Origin: Neobacillus endophyticus
Lineage (GTDB): Bacteria > Bacillota > Bacilli > Bacillales > Cytobacillaceae
Assembly (NCBI RefSeq): GCF_013248975.1
Contig: NZ_JABRWH010000001.1
Span: 4,050,001-4,114,000 of the forward strand
Direction of reading: 5' to 3'
Length of the DNA: 64,000 bases
Every line of letters begins with the position of its first letter. The stretch's first letter is position 1. The position numbers were made by a program, and so were the translations under genes. A model generated the notes under the pieces. The model was not told the DNA's origin. It ran no database searches and saw only the letters and a program-made list of their open reading frames with translations. Below are positions 43,334 to 52,591 of the stretch, piece by piece.

Positions 43334-44782
43334 TTAATCCAGTCCTATTTGCTTGGATGAATACCCTCTAACATGTTTCAGCTCTTTTTTATGATTTCGA
43401 TACGTAATAATAAGGGTTAAAAGTGAAAAGAGCGCGACGATAAAATAGGAAGACCGAAATGCGTAAAGCATAAAATTCTGCTGTGCCTGTCCATATACAT
43501 GTAAGAAAAATTGAAAGATTAAACCGCCTAGTGTAATCCCTAAACTCATACCTAGCGTTCTCGACATATTCAGGATTCCCCCGGCAACACCTAGCACTTT
43601 TTTAGGTGCATTTCCCATTACACTGGAATTATTCGGAGGTGTAAACATCCCGATCCCTGCCCCAACAAGAAATAGTCCCGTACACGTTAAAATATAGGTG
43701 CCGGTTAAATTAATCATCGATAACATCAATCCACCAATAGTTGACAATGATAGACCAATCATGGCTGGTACTGCTGTCCCCCGCTGGTCTGCCATGATAC
43801 CCGAAATGGGAGTGGACATGGTCATTCCAATCGGAACTGCCGTGATGAGCAAACTGGCTTGTAAAATTGGCAAATGCTTGACTTCATCGAGATAGTAAGG
43901 TGTTAACAACAGGACTGCATACATGACAATGAAAGACATCATGCCGGTGATATTCCCCATCGTAAAATGTACATTCTTAAATAGAGAGAAATCTACCAAT
44001 GGCTGTGCATGCTTCCTTTCATATATGATAAACAAGAGAAAAGTAATGACCGCAATCATGTAACAAAAACCCATCCATTGTGAGCCGTAACCTTGCTTCA
44101 TTCCCATATTCAGAATATATATTATTGAAATAATGCAAGGAATAAATAATAAGGCGCCAATAAAATCAAATTTCTCATGTTTTTTAACGACAGATGATTC
44201 ATCAGGTAAAAAGAGAATGCCTAAAAAAGTACCGATGAAGCCGATAGGCAGGTTGATAAAAAATAGCCATTTCCAGCCGATGAAAGACAGTAATGCCCCT
44301 CCTGCAACTGGTCCCACACTTAAACCAATTCCTTGCGCGCTGGCTTGGAACCCTATTGCTTTTCCCAGATCTTCCTTAGGTGTAGCTGCTGTGATAATCG
44401 CCACACTGTTTGCCTGAAGCATAGCTGCGCCAAACCCTTGAAGGACACGGCATCCTAATAAAATGGAAAGGCTTGGAGCCAGTCCGCAGAATAATGAACT
44501 AAAAGAAAAAATTACAAAGCCAATCGTATACAGCCATTTTCGGCCCAACATGTCGGCCAGTCTGCCAAAAATCAAAATAAGTGAGGCAAGTGAAATTAAA
44601 TAGGATAAACTTACCCATTCCACTTCATTCATGGATGTCGAAAATTGCTTCTCTAAATTTGGCAGGGCGACATTGATAATGCTGGCATCAAGTGCTGCCA
44701 TAAAAGCACCAATACATACAGTCGCAACAGCATACCAATGTTTTCCCTGCTTTTTCTTGATGTTATTCACTGGATTGCCCAT
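43334..44782 (-). CDS. MFS drug-export permease, DHA2 (EmrB/QacA) family
   Basis: 482 residues, about 14 hydrophobic segments. DHA2 marks are FMAALDASIINVALPNLEKQF (motif D1), LADMLGRKWLY (motif A) and RVLQGFGAAMLQANSVAII, with GFQASAQGIGLSVGPVAGGALL as motif C. It exports amphipathic compounds using the proton gradient; the substrate is unknown. The ATG at 44782 has GGAGG about 15 bases upstream, farther than usual. No adjacent TetR or MarR regulator was seen. Confidence 0.9.
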   Translation of the reverse strand: MGNPVNNIKKKQGKHWYAVATVCIGAFMAALDASIINVALPNLEKQFSTSMNEVEWVSLSYLISLASLILIFGRLADMLGRKWLYTIGFVIFSFSSLFCGLAPSLSILLGCRVLQGFGAAMLQANSVAIITAATPKEDLGKAIGFQASAQGIGLSVGPVAGGALLSFIGWKWLFFINLPIGFIGTFLGILFLPDESSVVKKHEKFDFIGALLFIPCIISIIYILNMGMKQGYGSQWMGFCYMIAVITFLLFIIYERKHAQPLVDFSLFKNVHFTMGNITGMMSFIVMYAVLLLTPYYLDEVKHLPILQASLLITAVPIGMTMSTPISGIMADQRGTAVPAMIGLSLSTIGGLMLSMINLTGTYILTCTGLFLVGAGIGMFTPPNNSSVMGNAPKKVLGVAGGILNMSRTLGMSLGITLGGLIFQFFLHVYGQAQQNFMLYAFRSSYFIVALFSLLTLIITYRNHKKELKHVRGYSSKQIGLD

Positions 44783-44990
44783 AATAGAAAGCTTCTTCCT
44801 CCCTATTTTTATAGCAAAATAACGATACTAATATGATTATACCATACCAGCTGAAAGACGGTGCTGACTATAAATAATCGATTAATTGCAGGAATTCAAC
44901 ATCAGGAAAGTATTTTAGTAGATGCAGTCTGTGATTTGTGGAACAAAATTTGAAATTGAAGGATGAATACAAGAAGATACCCAATTCGGT

Positions 44991-45683
44991 TTATTCACTT
45001 TTTAGTTGCAATTTATAGTTAAACAACTCATCACCTTGCAATTGCGGCATGTGCAATGGTCCACCATTCAAATAATCATATATGGTTTTAAGGGCAAGAA
45101 CAGTTGGCGGTGCCAGTAAGATTTTCTCTTCTTGAAAGGCTGCTAAGGCCTCAACAGGAGAAAGCCAGCAGGCTTCCCCGACTTCATTTTCATCAGGAGC
45201 CGGAGTTTGTCCCGTTGGCAAATGTGCCAGAAAGAAACGTGTATCAAATCGAATCTTACTCACTTCAGGCGTAATCAAATGTCCGAACGGAGTTAAGCTT
45301 CTCATATGAAACTTTAATCCTTCTTGTTTTATCATTTGTAAAAAAGTAAGCTCACCATTTACCATTAGGCGGCGGTATTCTAAAACGGCGGTATCCTTTA
45401 AAACAGCCGGTTTTCCGTCCTTCGTTTGGCAAAGAAGCACACCGACTTCCTCAAAAAGCTCTCGAGCTGCTGCTATATAATGCGCAGAAGGGATAGATTC
45501 ACCTTCCTGAACCGTTTTCAAAATCTCTGGTCCCTCCCAATAGTCGCTCTCTTCCACTGCCCCACCGGGAAATACATAATAACCGCCAAAAAACTTCATC
45601 GTGTTGGGTCGTTTAGTCATATAAACCCTTGAACATTCATCCATTAATACAACGGTCGAGGCCGGCCTCGGCTTCACAATCAT
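44991..45683 (-). CDS. NUDIX hydrolase family protein
   Basis: 230 residues. The NUDIX box is split by an insertion: GGAVEESDYWEG, then AARELFEEVGVLL (the REXXEEXG helix). The layout resembles the mitochondrial coenzyme A diphosphatase/NUDT19 group. It would cleave a nucleoside diphosphate-linked compound such as acyl-CoA, which fits the nearby acyl-CoA genes but is unproven. The ATG at 45683 has AGGTGGG 6 bases upstream; the longer ORF has no site. Confidence 0.85.
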   Translation of the reverse strand: MIVKPRPASTVVLMDECSRVYMTKRPNTMKFFGGYYVFPGGAVEESDYWEGPEILKTVQEGESIPSAHYIAAARELFEEVGVLLCQTKDGKPAVLKDTAVLEYRRLMVNGELTFLQMIKQEGLKFHMRSLTPFGHLITPEVSKIRFDTRFFLAHLPTGQTPAPDENEVGEACWLSPVEALAAFQEEKILLAPPTVLALKTIYDYLNGGPLHMPQLQGDELFNYKLQLKSE

Positions 45684-45854
45684 CTTAGTCCCACCTTTAA
45701 CATTATTCTTTTCATATATATTCACTTTTTCTGTTACGTTTCCCTTTAATAAAGACAAAATGGTTGAAGCATACCGGTTTGTAATATCGTACAGGCAGTG
45801 ACAGATGAGGGCTTTTTGTTATATTCTAAAAATAAAAAATATAGGGGAGAGAAA

Positions 45855-46166
45855 ATGATGAATACCCTTTTTATTGCCGGACATGCCAAATTGCCATCAG
45901 GAATGGCAGCTAAAAGCATCTTTGAAACTTTAACCATTACAGCTGAAATTGATAAAACCTATGGTGTGATCGTCGATGCCTCTTGTACACTGGCTACTGA
46001 ACATGGCAGGGATTATATTACTAGGATTTTGAAAGGCCACAGTTTAAGAAATGGAATCGATAAACCGCTAGAGGAAATAAAACATTTTTATCTAGGAAAA
46101 GCGAATAATGCACTCATTGCTGCTTTAAAAGATTTATATAAACAATATGAAGCACTACAGCTATAG
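45855..46166 (+). CDS. DUF3870-type protein
   Basis: 103 residues: TLFIAGHAKLPSGMAAK, YGVIVDASCTLATEHGRDYI, ILKGHSLRNGID, and KANNALIAALKDLYKQY. This matches a small family of unknown function found beside CoA-metabolism genes. A GGGGAG site precedes the ATG at 45855; a second ATG follows directly. It is convergent with the acyl-CoA dehydrogenase operon. Function unknown. Confidence 0.75.
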   Translation: MMNTLFIAGHAKLPSGMAAKSIFETLTITAEIDKTYGVIVDASCTLATEHGRDYITRILKGHSLRNGIDKPLEEIKHFYLGKANNALIAALKDLYKQYEALQL

Positions 46167-46189
46167 CCCGAAAATAATTAGCAGTTCCA

Positions 46190-46228
46190 AATAAAAAGAG
46201 AGCGGTTCCACATTTTGGATCGCTCTCT
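46190..46228 (-). terminator. Terminator of the acyl-CoA dehydrogenase operon
   Basis: AGAGAGCG (46197-46204) pairs with CGCTCTCT (46221-46228), with a further inner TTCCA/TGGA pairing; the minus strand continues TTTTTAT. Confidence 0.85.
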
Positions 46229-46241
46229 ATCGATATTTATA

Positions 46242-47450
46242 TTATACCGATTCCTTGATAGTTTCAAAAGGCCATGCCGGAAGCGGATGGGACAATAGTT
46301 TATCTTGACGATAACCGAGAACATATTCCGCTTGCATGATTGTATGAATTTCACGTGTTCCTTCATAAATAACCGGCGCTTTGGAGTTTCTTAAAAAGCG
46401 TTCCACTGGATACTCACTGGAGTAACCATATGCTCCGTGGATTTGCACAGCATCGTCCGCCGCTTTATTGGCAAAATCACAGGCCTGCCATTTCGCCAAA
46501 GATGTTTCTCTAGTATTACGCTTTCCTTGATTTTTTAATTCACCAACACGATAAACGAGGAGACGGCTCATTTGCAGTCCCGCTTCCATATGGGCAATCA
46601 TTTGTTGAACTAATTGGTGGCGCCCGATTTCTTTCCCAAATGTTTTCCTCTCATGGGAATATTTCACGCTTTCTTCCAAACAGGCCAGGATTAAACCAAC
46701 AGCGCCTGCCGCAACTGTAAAGCGGCCGTTATCAAGTGCTGACATAGCAATTTTAAAACCATCCCCTTCATTGCCCAAGAGGTTTTCCTTTGGCACTCGA
46801 ACTTGGTCAAAGAATAGTTCCCCGGTATTTCCGGAACGGATTCCCAGCTTCCCTTTAATCGCTTTGGAGGAAAAGCCCGGCATCGTCCGCTCTACGATAA
46901 ATGCTGAAATGCCATGGTGGAGTTTCTCCTTATCTGTATAGGCAAACACGATAAAATGGTCAGCAAGATCGCATAATGAAATCCATGTCTTCGAACCGTT
47001 TAATACATAATCGTCGCCGTCTTTCGAAGCTGTTGTAGAAAGTGAGGCTACATCTGACCCCGCACCAGGCTCCGTCAATCCAAACGCACCTATTTTTTCC
47101 CCTTTTGCCTGTGGTACGAGGTACTTGCGCTTTTGTTCTTCTGTCCCCCATTGTAATAATGTTAAACTATTTAATCCGGTATGAACGGATACGGCTGTAC
47201 GAAATGCAGTATCCCCGCGTTCCAATTCCTCACATACTATGGCTAATGAATTATAATCCATTCCACTGCCTCCATATGTCTCTGGAATACATACACCCAT
47301 TAGGTTTAAATCGGCTAACCGTTTGAAAAGCTTTGGATCGAATCCTCCATTTTCGTCCCACTCCTTCATATAAGGCAAAATCTCTTTATCTACAAAACTA
47401 CGTACCATTTTTCGCAGCATTTCTTGTTCATCAGAAAATTCAAAGTTCAT
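46242..47450 (-). CDS. Acyl-CoA dehydrogenase
   Basis: 402 residues with FAD and acyl-CoA segments: GAFGLTEPGAGSDVASL, GSKTWISLCDLADHFIVFA, YSHERKTFGKEIGRHQLVQ, and QIHGAYGYSSEYPVERFLRN. The catalytic base is Glu363 in VIYEGTREIHT. It introduces a double bond into an acyl-CoA. The operon partner is a family III CoA-transferase 13 bp upstream; such pairs occur in glutarate, 2-methylsuccinate or long-chain acid use. The substrate is not identifiable. Confidence 0.93.
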   Translation of the reverse strand: MNFEFSDEQEMLRKMVRSFVDKEILPYMKEWDENGGFDPKLFKRLADLNLMGVCIPETYGGSGMDYNSLAIVCEELERGDTAFRTAVSVHTGLNSLTLLQWGTEEQKRKYLVPQAKGEKIGAFGLTEPGAGSDVASLSTTASKDGDDYVLNGSKTWISLCDLADHFIVFAYTDKEKLHHGISAFIVERTMPGFSSKAIKGKLGIRSGNTGELFFDQVRVPKENLLGNEGDGFKIAMSALDNGRFTVAAGAVGLILACLEESVKYSHERKTFGKEIGRHQLVQQMIAHMEAGLQMSRLLVYRVGELKNQGKRNTRETSLAKWQACDFANKAADDAVQIHGAYGYSSEYPVERFLRNSKAPVIYEGTREIHTIMQAEYVLGYRQDKLLSHPLPAWPFETIKESV

Positions 47451-47463
47451 TGTTCATTGCCTC

Positions 47464-48657
47464 CTAAATAATTTTGTTATTTTTTAGATGGTTCATTTGT
47501 TCTGCTGATAGACCTAATTCTTGTAAAATTTCTTCGCTGTGCTCACCTGCCATCGGTGGATAGCGATTCATTTGGATTTTGGAACGGGAAAGCTTAAGCG
47601 GCGATCCAACTAGATGAACTGTTCCTGCCACAGGATGGTCAACCTTCACTACCATATCACGGGCGGATATCTGCGGATCATCAAATACTTTATCCATCGT
47701 ATTGATCGGGCCACAGGGAATAGTAGCATCCGAGAGCAATTTCAGCCAAGCATCTACAGGTTTTAACTGCAGTCTTTCTTCCAATAATTCCGTCAGCCGC
47801 TGGCGATTTTTCACCCGTGCTTGATTCGTGCGGTAGGAATCATTTTCTGCCCATTCCGGCCTGCCCAGCAAATCACACAATGAAGCAAATTGTCGGTCAT
47901 TACCTACAGCAATGATGATGTCCCCATCCATGGCACGATAGGTGGAATAGGGTACGATATTGGGATGTTCATTTCCGAGTCTTTGCGGCACTTTTCCGGA
48001 GATCAAGAAATTGCTGGCCACATTGACCAAAGAACTGACACCGCAGTCAAAAAGGGACATATCGATTTTTTGCCCCAAGCCTGATCTTTCTCTTTCCAGT
48101 AGGGCGGCTTCAATGGCAATGGCTGAGTAAAGCCCCGTCAAAATATCCATCATGGCTACACCGATTTTTACCGGACCGCTTTCTTCATTGCCAGTAATGC
48201 TCATCATGCCACACATGCCTTGAACAATATAGTCATAACCTGGTAAGTGCTGGTAGGGTCCTGTTTCCCCAAAGCCTGTTATCGAGCAAAAAATGAGTCT
48301 AGGATTGATTTTTTGCAAGTGTTCATAATCCAGAGCCCATTTTTCCATTGAACCTGTTTTGAAATTATGGATCAATACATCAGCATCCTTGGTCAAAGTC
48401 TGGATCAGTTCCCTTCCTTCCTTCGTTTTTAAATCGATCGTTATACTGCGCTTATTGCGGTTGGCACACAAATAATAAGCACTGATTCCATTTTGAAATG
48501 GCGGTCCCCATTCCCTTGTTTCATCGCTTCCTCCCGGTGCTTCTACTTTGATCACATCAGCACCCAGATCCCCTAACATCATTGTGCAGTAAGGACCTGC
48601 AAGAACCCTCGTTAAATCCAACACTTTTAAACCTGTTAATGCACCGGCGCCGGCCAC
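47464..48657 (-). CDS. Family III CoA-transferase (CaiB/BaiF)
   Basis: 397 residues: LKVLDLTRVLAGPYCTMMLGDLGADVIKVE, SITIDLKTKEGRELI, DVLIHNFKTGSMEKWALDY, FCSITGFGETGPY and PGYDYIVQGMCGMMSITG. It transfers CoA between carboxylic acids. The start is GTG at 48657 because GGGGG lies 7 bases upstream; the ORF stays open 26 codons further, through a terminator hairpin, which argues against a longer protein. First gene of a two-gene operon with the acyl-CoA dehydrogenase. A structured leader precedes it. Confidence 0.92.
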   Translation of the reverse strand: MAGAGALTGLKVLDLTRVLAGPYCTMMLGDLGADVIKVEAPGGSDETREWGPPFQNGISAYYLCANRNKRSITIDLKTKEGRELIQTLTKDADVLIHNFKTGSMEKWALDYEHLQKINPRLIFCSITGFGETGPYQHLPGYDYIVQGMCGMMSITGNEESGPVKIGVAMMDILTGLYSAIAIEAALLERERSGLGQKIDMSLFDCGVSSLVNVASNFLISGKVPQRLGNEHPNIVPYSTYRAMDGDIIIAVGNDRQFASLCDLLGRPEWAENDSYRTNQARVKNRQRLTELLEERLQLKPVDAWLKLLSDATIPCGPINTMDKVFDDPQISARDMVVKVDHPVAGTVHLVGSPLKLSRSKIQMNRYPPMAGEHSEEILQELGLSAEQMNHLKNNKII

Positions 48658-48856
48658 GGTCACTCCCCCTTCTTTTAAAGAACAAACAAAAAGCCAGTCC
48701 TCCCCCCTTAAAAAAGTGGTTAGAACTGGCTCCATGATTCATAAACACCATCTGGTAAAAGATGGGTGATGAAATCTTAACAGTCAAAATCTATCTTCAG
48801 TTTAGAAAGTATTCCCTCTTCCTTCCGCTGTGAGGTGGATAGGGACGGGAATTATA
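48658..48856 (-). promoter_or_regulatory. Structured leader with terminator upstream of the CoA-transferase gene
   Basis: A minus-strand TATAAT lies at 48851-48856. About 185 nt of leader follow. It contains a hairpin (CACCCATCT with AGATGGTG, about 48744-48768) and then a strong stem AGCCAGT/ACTGGCT (48725-48731 with 48692-48698) running into TTTTTG. The terminator sits inside the leader, before the ribosome site, which is the form of an attenuator. No known riboswitch or T-box core was matched. Confidence 0.5.
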
Positions 48857-48996
48857 TCTCTATTTTACACAATTTTCTGTATTCTGCAAGCGTTTTATTT
48901 TTGGAATAAGTTTTAGGCATTTTGTAATCGTATCCATTATGCGTTGAAATTATGTCATTCGAAGGATAAAATGAAAAAAAGAGAGGGAGTAAAAAC

Positions 48997-49677
48997 ATGG
49001 CAGACGCACAAAAAAGTGTGATAGAAAAATTAAATTTGACAAAATATGACAGGAAACTTATCCTTCAAAAGCCTGAAGATCTTCAGGATTTTGAAGGTTT
49101 AGACTTTGACTCTTCCATAAATCAAGATCAATATGATTTGATTGTTAGCTTTGTTTTTCATTTAGAAGAATTTACAGAACAATTGCGGATGATGATCGAA
49201 AAACAGTTGCTAAGTTCAAATGGGTATTTGTATTTTGCTTATCCTAAAAAGAATAACCCTAAATATCAAGAATACATAGAGCGTGACCGTTTAATTGAAG
49301 CACTGCCTGCGGATGAGGATGGATATGTACTAGGGAGTGGGATCAAGTTTGCCAGAATGGTTAGCCTAAATGAGGTGTTTACCATTGTCGGCTTAAAATC
49401 GACACCTAAAAAAGCCGCCAATTCTTCCAGCACCAAAAACAGTCAACGCGTCGACGACTACATTGATTACATTGATGACATCAAGCAATATTTGGACAAA
49501 AACGAAGCAATCTTGACAGCCTTTAATCAATTAACCCCTGGTTATCAAAAGGATTGGGCACGTTACGTTTATAGTGCAAAACGTGCAGAAACCCGAAAAA
49601 AACGACTTTTAGAAATGGAAACCGTTTTAAGTGAAGGCTTTAAAACGATGGATTTATATCGGAGAAATAAAAGATAA
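48997..49677 (+). CDS. YdeI/OmpD-associated (OmdA) family protein
   Basis: 226 residues. The N-terminal ~115 residues resemble a small DUF3052-like domain (KLILQKPEDLQDFEGLDFD ... YLYFAYPKKNNPKY). The C-terminal part is the OmdA motif, LTPGYQKDWARYVYSAKRAETRKKRLLEME, seen in proteins described as YdeI or OmpD-associated; true activity is unknown. GAGAGGGAG precedes the ATG. Cytoplasmic, monocistronic and divergent from the CoA-transferase operon. Confidence 0.78.
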   Translation: MADAQKSVIEKLNLTKYDRKLILQKPEDLQDFEGLDFDSSINQDQYDLIVSFVFHLEEFTEQLRMMIEKQLLSSNGYLYFAYPKKNNPKYQEYIERDRLIEALPADEDGYVLGSGIKFARMVSLNEVFTIVGLKSTPKKAANSSSTKNSQRVDDYIDYIDDIKQYLDKNEAILTAFNQLTPGYQKDWARYVYSAKRAETRKKRLLEMETVLSEGFKTMDLYRRNKR

Positions 49678-49708
49678 TTTGTATAGAAATTAGCGAAAAT
49701 TCAAATGG

Positions 49709-49744
49709 ACCCCTGCCCGAATCAATGTATATTTGGGCAGGGGT
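49709..49744 (+). terminator. Terminator of the OmdA-family gene
   Basis: ACCCCTGCCC (49709-49718) pairs perfectly with GGGCAGGGGT (49735-49744), then TTTATC. Confidence 0.85.
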
Positions 49745-49844
49745 TTATCATTTCATACGTTAAAACTATAGGCATTTAGGCAAAACTTCCTGAAGCTGCT
49801 TTCAGTCCTAAACCGCTCTTACCCCAAGCTAATTAGGTCATTTT

Positions 49845-51041
49845 CTATTGCTGATCGGCGAATTCCCTTGCTATTCTTTCAAATGCTTCTTTAATCATAG
49901 GTCTTGGTGATGGGAGGCAGATTCTTTGAAATGGCAGCCCTTCTTCCCCAAACATCTTGCCATCTTCCAGCAAAACATTTGCTTTGTTATAGATGCGATC
50001 GTGAACTTCTTCGGGCGAAAGATCGTATCCGCTAAAGTCCATCCACATGATATAGGTCCCTTCCGGAATTCTTATCTTCACTTTCGGCATTTTCTCCTTT
50101 TGGAAGTTGATCACCCATTCGATCGTACCGTCGATATACTCCTTGAGCTGCTCTAACCAATCCTCCCCCTCATAATAAACCGCAATAAGGGCGGCTACAG
50201 TAAAGGGAGATGGTAAGTGCATTCCAAGCACCTTTGTAAAGGTTTTTCTAAGAACAGGATTGGATATCACCACATTTGTACAATGAAGTCCTGCAACATT
50301 AAAGGTTTTATTAATCGCGGTAAATGTGACAATATGGTCGGTAGTATCAGCTGCTTTTGCAATCGGAATAAAGGTTTGATTTCTGCGTATGAGGTCTCCA
50401 TGAATCTCATCCGCCACAATTATGACTCCATGTTTTTCACAGATATCAGCTAATTTTCTCAGCTCTTCTGAAGTGAAAATTCTTCCAGTTGGATTTTGCG
50501 GATTGCATAATATAAACATCTTCGTCCGTTCATCTCTTGCTTTTGCTTCAAAATCGTCAAAATCGATCTCGTAGTAGCGATCCTCATCATAAATTAGAGC
50601 ATTATTCAATAGCTCTCTACGATTTGTAACAATAGCTGATGTGAACGGCGGATACACTGGCCGCTGAATAATAATTCCATCGCCTGGCTCGGTAAACGCT
50701 TTAACAGCTACATTTAAGGCATGGACGGTTCCGGGACTGTAAACAATTTCTTCTCTTTTTATCTCCCAGTCATGGCGCTTTTTAAACCAATGTTGGACTG
50801 CCTCAAAATACTCATCTGGAAAAATCGTATAGCCAAAAATCCGATGATCGACAGTTCTATGTAATGCATCTACTAACGGCTGCGCCACCGGAAGATCCAT
50901 GTCCGCCGTAAATAATGGAATCGTATTTTCGTCATATCGCTCCGTTAATCCACTCTTTTTAATAAAATTTCCCCCATCCCATTTTAAGGAATAGGTGCCT
51001 CTCCGATTTACGATTTCATCAAAATTATATTTCATTTCCAT
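49845..51041 (-). CDS. MalY/PatB-family C-S lyase / aminotransferase
   Basis: 398 residues, fold-type I PLP enzyme: PLFTADMDLPVAQPL, GYTIFPDEYFEAVQHWF, YSPGTVHALNVAVKAF, LCNPQNPTGRIF, VADEIHGDLI and the PLP Lys in FTAINKTFNVAGLH. The family cleaves cystathionine or other C-S bonds, and some members act as aminotransferases. The ATG at 51041 is near AAAGG; a second ATG two codons on is possible. Two sulfur-assimilation loci (cysJI, cysP) are within 12 kb but no operon link exists. Confidence 0.9.
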   Translation of the reverse strand: MEMKYNFDEIVNRRGTYSLKWDGGNFIKKSGLTERYDENTIPLFTADMDLPVAQPLVDALHRTVDHRIFGYTIFPDEYFEAVQHWFKKRHDWEIKREEIVYSPGTVHALNVAVKAFTEPGDGIIIQRPVYPPFTSAIVTNRRELLNNALIYDEDRYYEIDFDDFEAKARDERTKMFILCNPQNPTGRIFTSEELRKLADICEKHGVIIVADEIHGDLIRRNQTFIPIAKAADTTDHIVTFTAINKTFNVAGLHCTNVVISNPVLRKTFTKVLGMHLPSPFTVAALIAVYYEGEDWLEQLKEYIDGTIEWVINFQKEKMPKVKIRIPEGTYIMWMDFSGYDLSPEEVHDRIYNKANVLLEDGKMFGEEGLPFQRICLPSPRPMIKEAFERIAREFADQQ

Positions 51042-51132
51042 CCTGACCTTTCCTACTTGTTTCTACTTCTAATCACTACTATAACAAGTGAAAATATTTT
51101 TTCCAGCCTTTGGTCAAAAAAGCTCTCTCGAA

Positions 51133-52038
51133 TTACACTATTTGATTGATCAAGCGACCCAAACCGGTAATTTCCAACTCTACTATATCACCAGGCTCCA
51201 GCCATCGATGAACTTCCGGTCCAAGTTCGAGGATGCAGCCTGTTCCTACTGTACCTGAGCCGATGATATCTCCTGGATAAAGCTTTACTCCAGCGGAGGC
51301 TCGTTCGATCATTTGTCCAAATGAATAGTACATATCCTTTGCATTTCCTTGCGAAAGGGGCATCCCATTTACCGTTGCTGTCATTGCTAACTCGTAACGA
51401 TCATGAATCCTGAATGGCTCGAGTTCATTCTTTGTTACAATATAAGGACCAATCGAGGTGGCGAAGTCCTTCCCTTTTGCAGGACCTAAACCGATTTTCA
51501 TTTCTTTCCTTTGCAAGTCACGGGCTGACCAATCATTCATAATGGTATAACCGAAGATATATTCTTCTGCTTCGTCTGCCTTGATGTTCTTCCCCTCTTT
51601 CCCGATAATACAAGCTATTTCCAGCTCATAATCCAAAGCCAAACATCCTGGCGGCCGTTCTATTTTTTCATTAGTTCCAGACAATACTAAATGATTTGTA
51701 AAATAGAACGCAGGTAACTCATACCATTCAGAAGCCACCGGACGGCCCTTTCGCTTTGAGGCATTTAAGACGTGTAATTCGAAGGCCATGAAGTCTCTCA
51801 CACTTGGCGGATTGGGCAGAGGTGCAGCCATCTGCACCTCATCTATTTTCCATGTGGGTTGTGCAGTCGTTTCCAATTTTTCAGCTAGCGGCATGCATCG
51901 TGCTGAATTTTTAATAAAATCAAGCAGATTATCAGGTAATTTTCCGTGGCTAATCTGGTGCATATCATAAATTCCGTCCTCTTTAACCCATGCCGCTTTT
52001 ATCTGGTTGTTATGATTCATAAATGTTGTGAATTTCAT
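51133..52038 (-). CDS. Fumarylacetoacetate hydrolase (FAH) family protein
   Basis: 301 residues. The FAH C-terminal domain shows the metal ligands and core: CLALDYELEIACIIGKEGKNI, FGYTIMNDWSARDLQRKEM, GPAKGKDFATSIGPYIVT, GSGTVGTGCILEL and WLEPGDIVELEITGLG. Members hydrolyse or decarboxylate diketo acids in aromatic degradation; no such pathway genes are adjacent. The ATG at 52038 follows GGGGGTG by 6 bases; the ATG at 52053 overlaps that site. Confidence 0.9.
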   Translation of the reverse strand: MKFTTFMNHNNQIKAAWVKEDGIYDMHQISHGKLPDNLLDFIKNSARCMPLAEKLETTAQPTWKIDEVQMAAPLPNPPSVRDFMAFELHVLNASKRKGRPVASEWYELPAFYFTNHLVLSGTNEKIERPPGCLALDYELEIACIIGKEGKNIKADEAEEYIFGYTIMNDWSARDLQRKEMKIGLGPAKGKDFATSIGPYIVTKNELEPFRIHDRYELAMTATVNGMPLSQGNAKDMYYSFGQMIERASAGVKLYPGDIIGSGTVGTGCILELGPEVHRWLEPGDIVELEITGLGRLINQIV

Positions 52039-52185
52039 AAGAATCACCCCCATTTTAAATGCAATGACATAAATCTATAAAAATCATAACAAATCGGAAT
52101 AGAAATGCTTGTCGAATTTTTATATAAATGATTTTTACTTGGACATAATGAAAATATTAAATAGTAAAAGGTGGTTTGGATAGGA

Positions 52186-52482
52186 ATGGATCTTAATTTT
52201 ACTCCGGAGCATGAGAGGATCCCCGATTTCAGGAATCATGAGGAAGCGAGAGAATGGTTTAAGGAGCTATTCGATGATCGTTTTTTACTAAGGATGAGTG
52301 ATATGAAAGATGATAAGAAAATTTTTTATTATCACATTGTTAAGGATCCTGAAGTGTACCAGCATTATATGGAAAGCTTTTCACGGCCAGCGGAGTTTCA
52401 TGAAATCACGAATATGCATGTATTTGAGAGCTACTCAACAATTGAAATTAGTGAAGATGGCGACGTACATTTTATTGTTTAA
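52186..52482 (+). CDS. 98-residue soluble protein of unknown function
   Basis: Acidic, not recognised. It begins MDLNFTPEHERIPDFRNHEE with AREWFKELFDDRF, then IFYYHIVKDPEVYQHYMESF and ends in a beta-like YSTIEISEDGDVHFIV. The single alpha-beta domain looks complete. The ATG at 52186 has AGGTGG 11 bases upstream. It is divergent from the FAH-family gene and convergent with the formate/nitrite channel. Confidence 0.65.
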   Translation: MDLNFTPEHERIPDFRNHEEAREWFKELFDDRFLLRMSDMKDDKKIFYYHIVKDPEVYQHYMESFSRPAEFHEITNMHVFESYSTIEISEDGDVHFIV

Positions 52483-52550
52483 TATGAAAGAAACTCGTCT
52501 TACTGCGAGCCAGGCATGGCGTAGAAAGTGGCATAATTTCACTTGGCCGA

Positions 52551-52582
52551 AAAAACAGGAGCCATATCAATTATATGGCTCC
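52551..52582 (-). terminator. Terminator of the formate/nitrite channel gene
   Basis: GGAGCCATAT (52558-52567) pairs with ATATGGCTCC (52573-52582); the minus strand continues TGTTTTTT. Confidence 0.9.
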
Positions 52583-52591
52583 CTGGTTGTT

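Noticed and set aside
48658..48787. Extension of the CoA-transferase gene upstream (26 extra codons) or a 76-codon ORF in the leader
   Set aside because: Both read through a strong terminator hairpin, and the chosen GTG has a well-spaced ribosome site.
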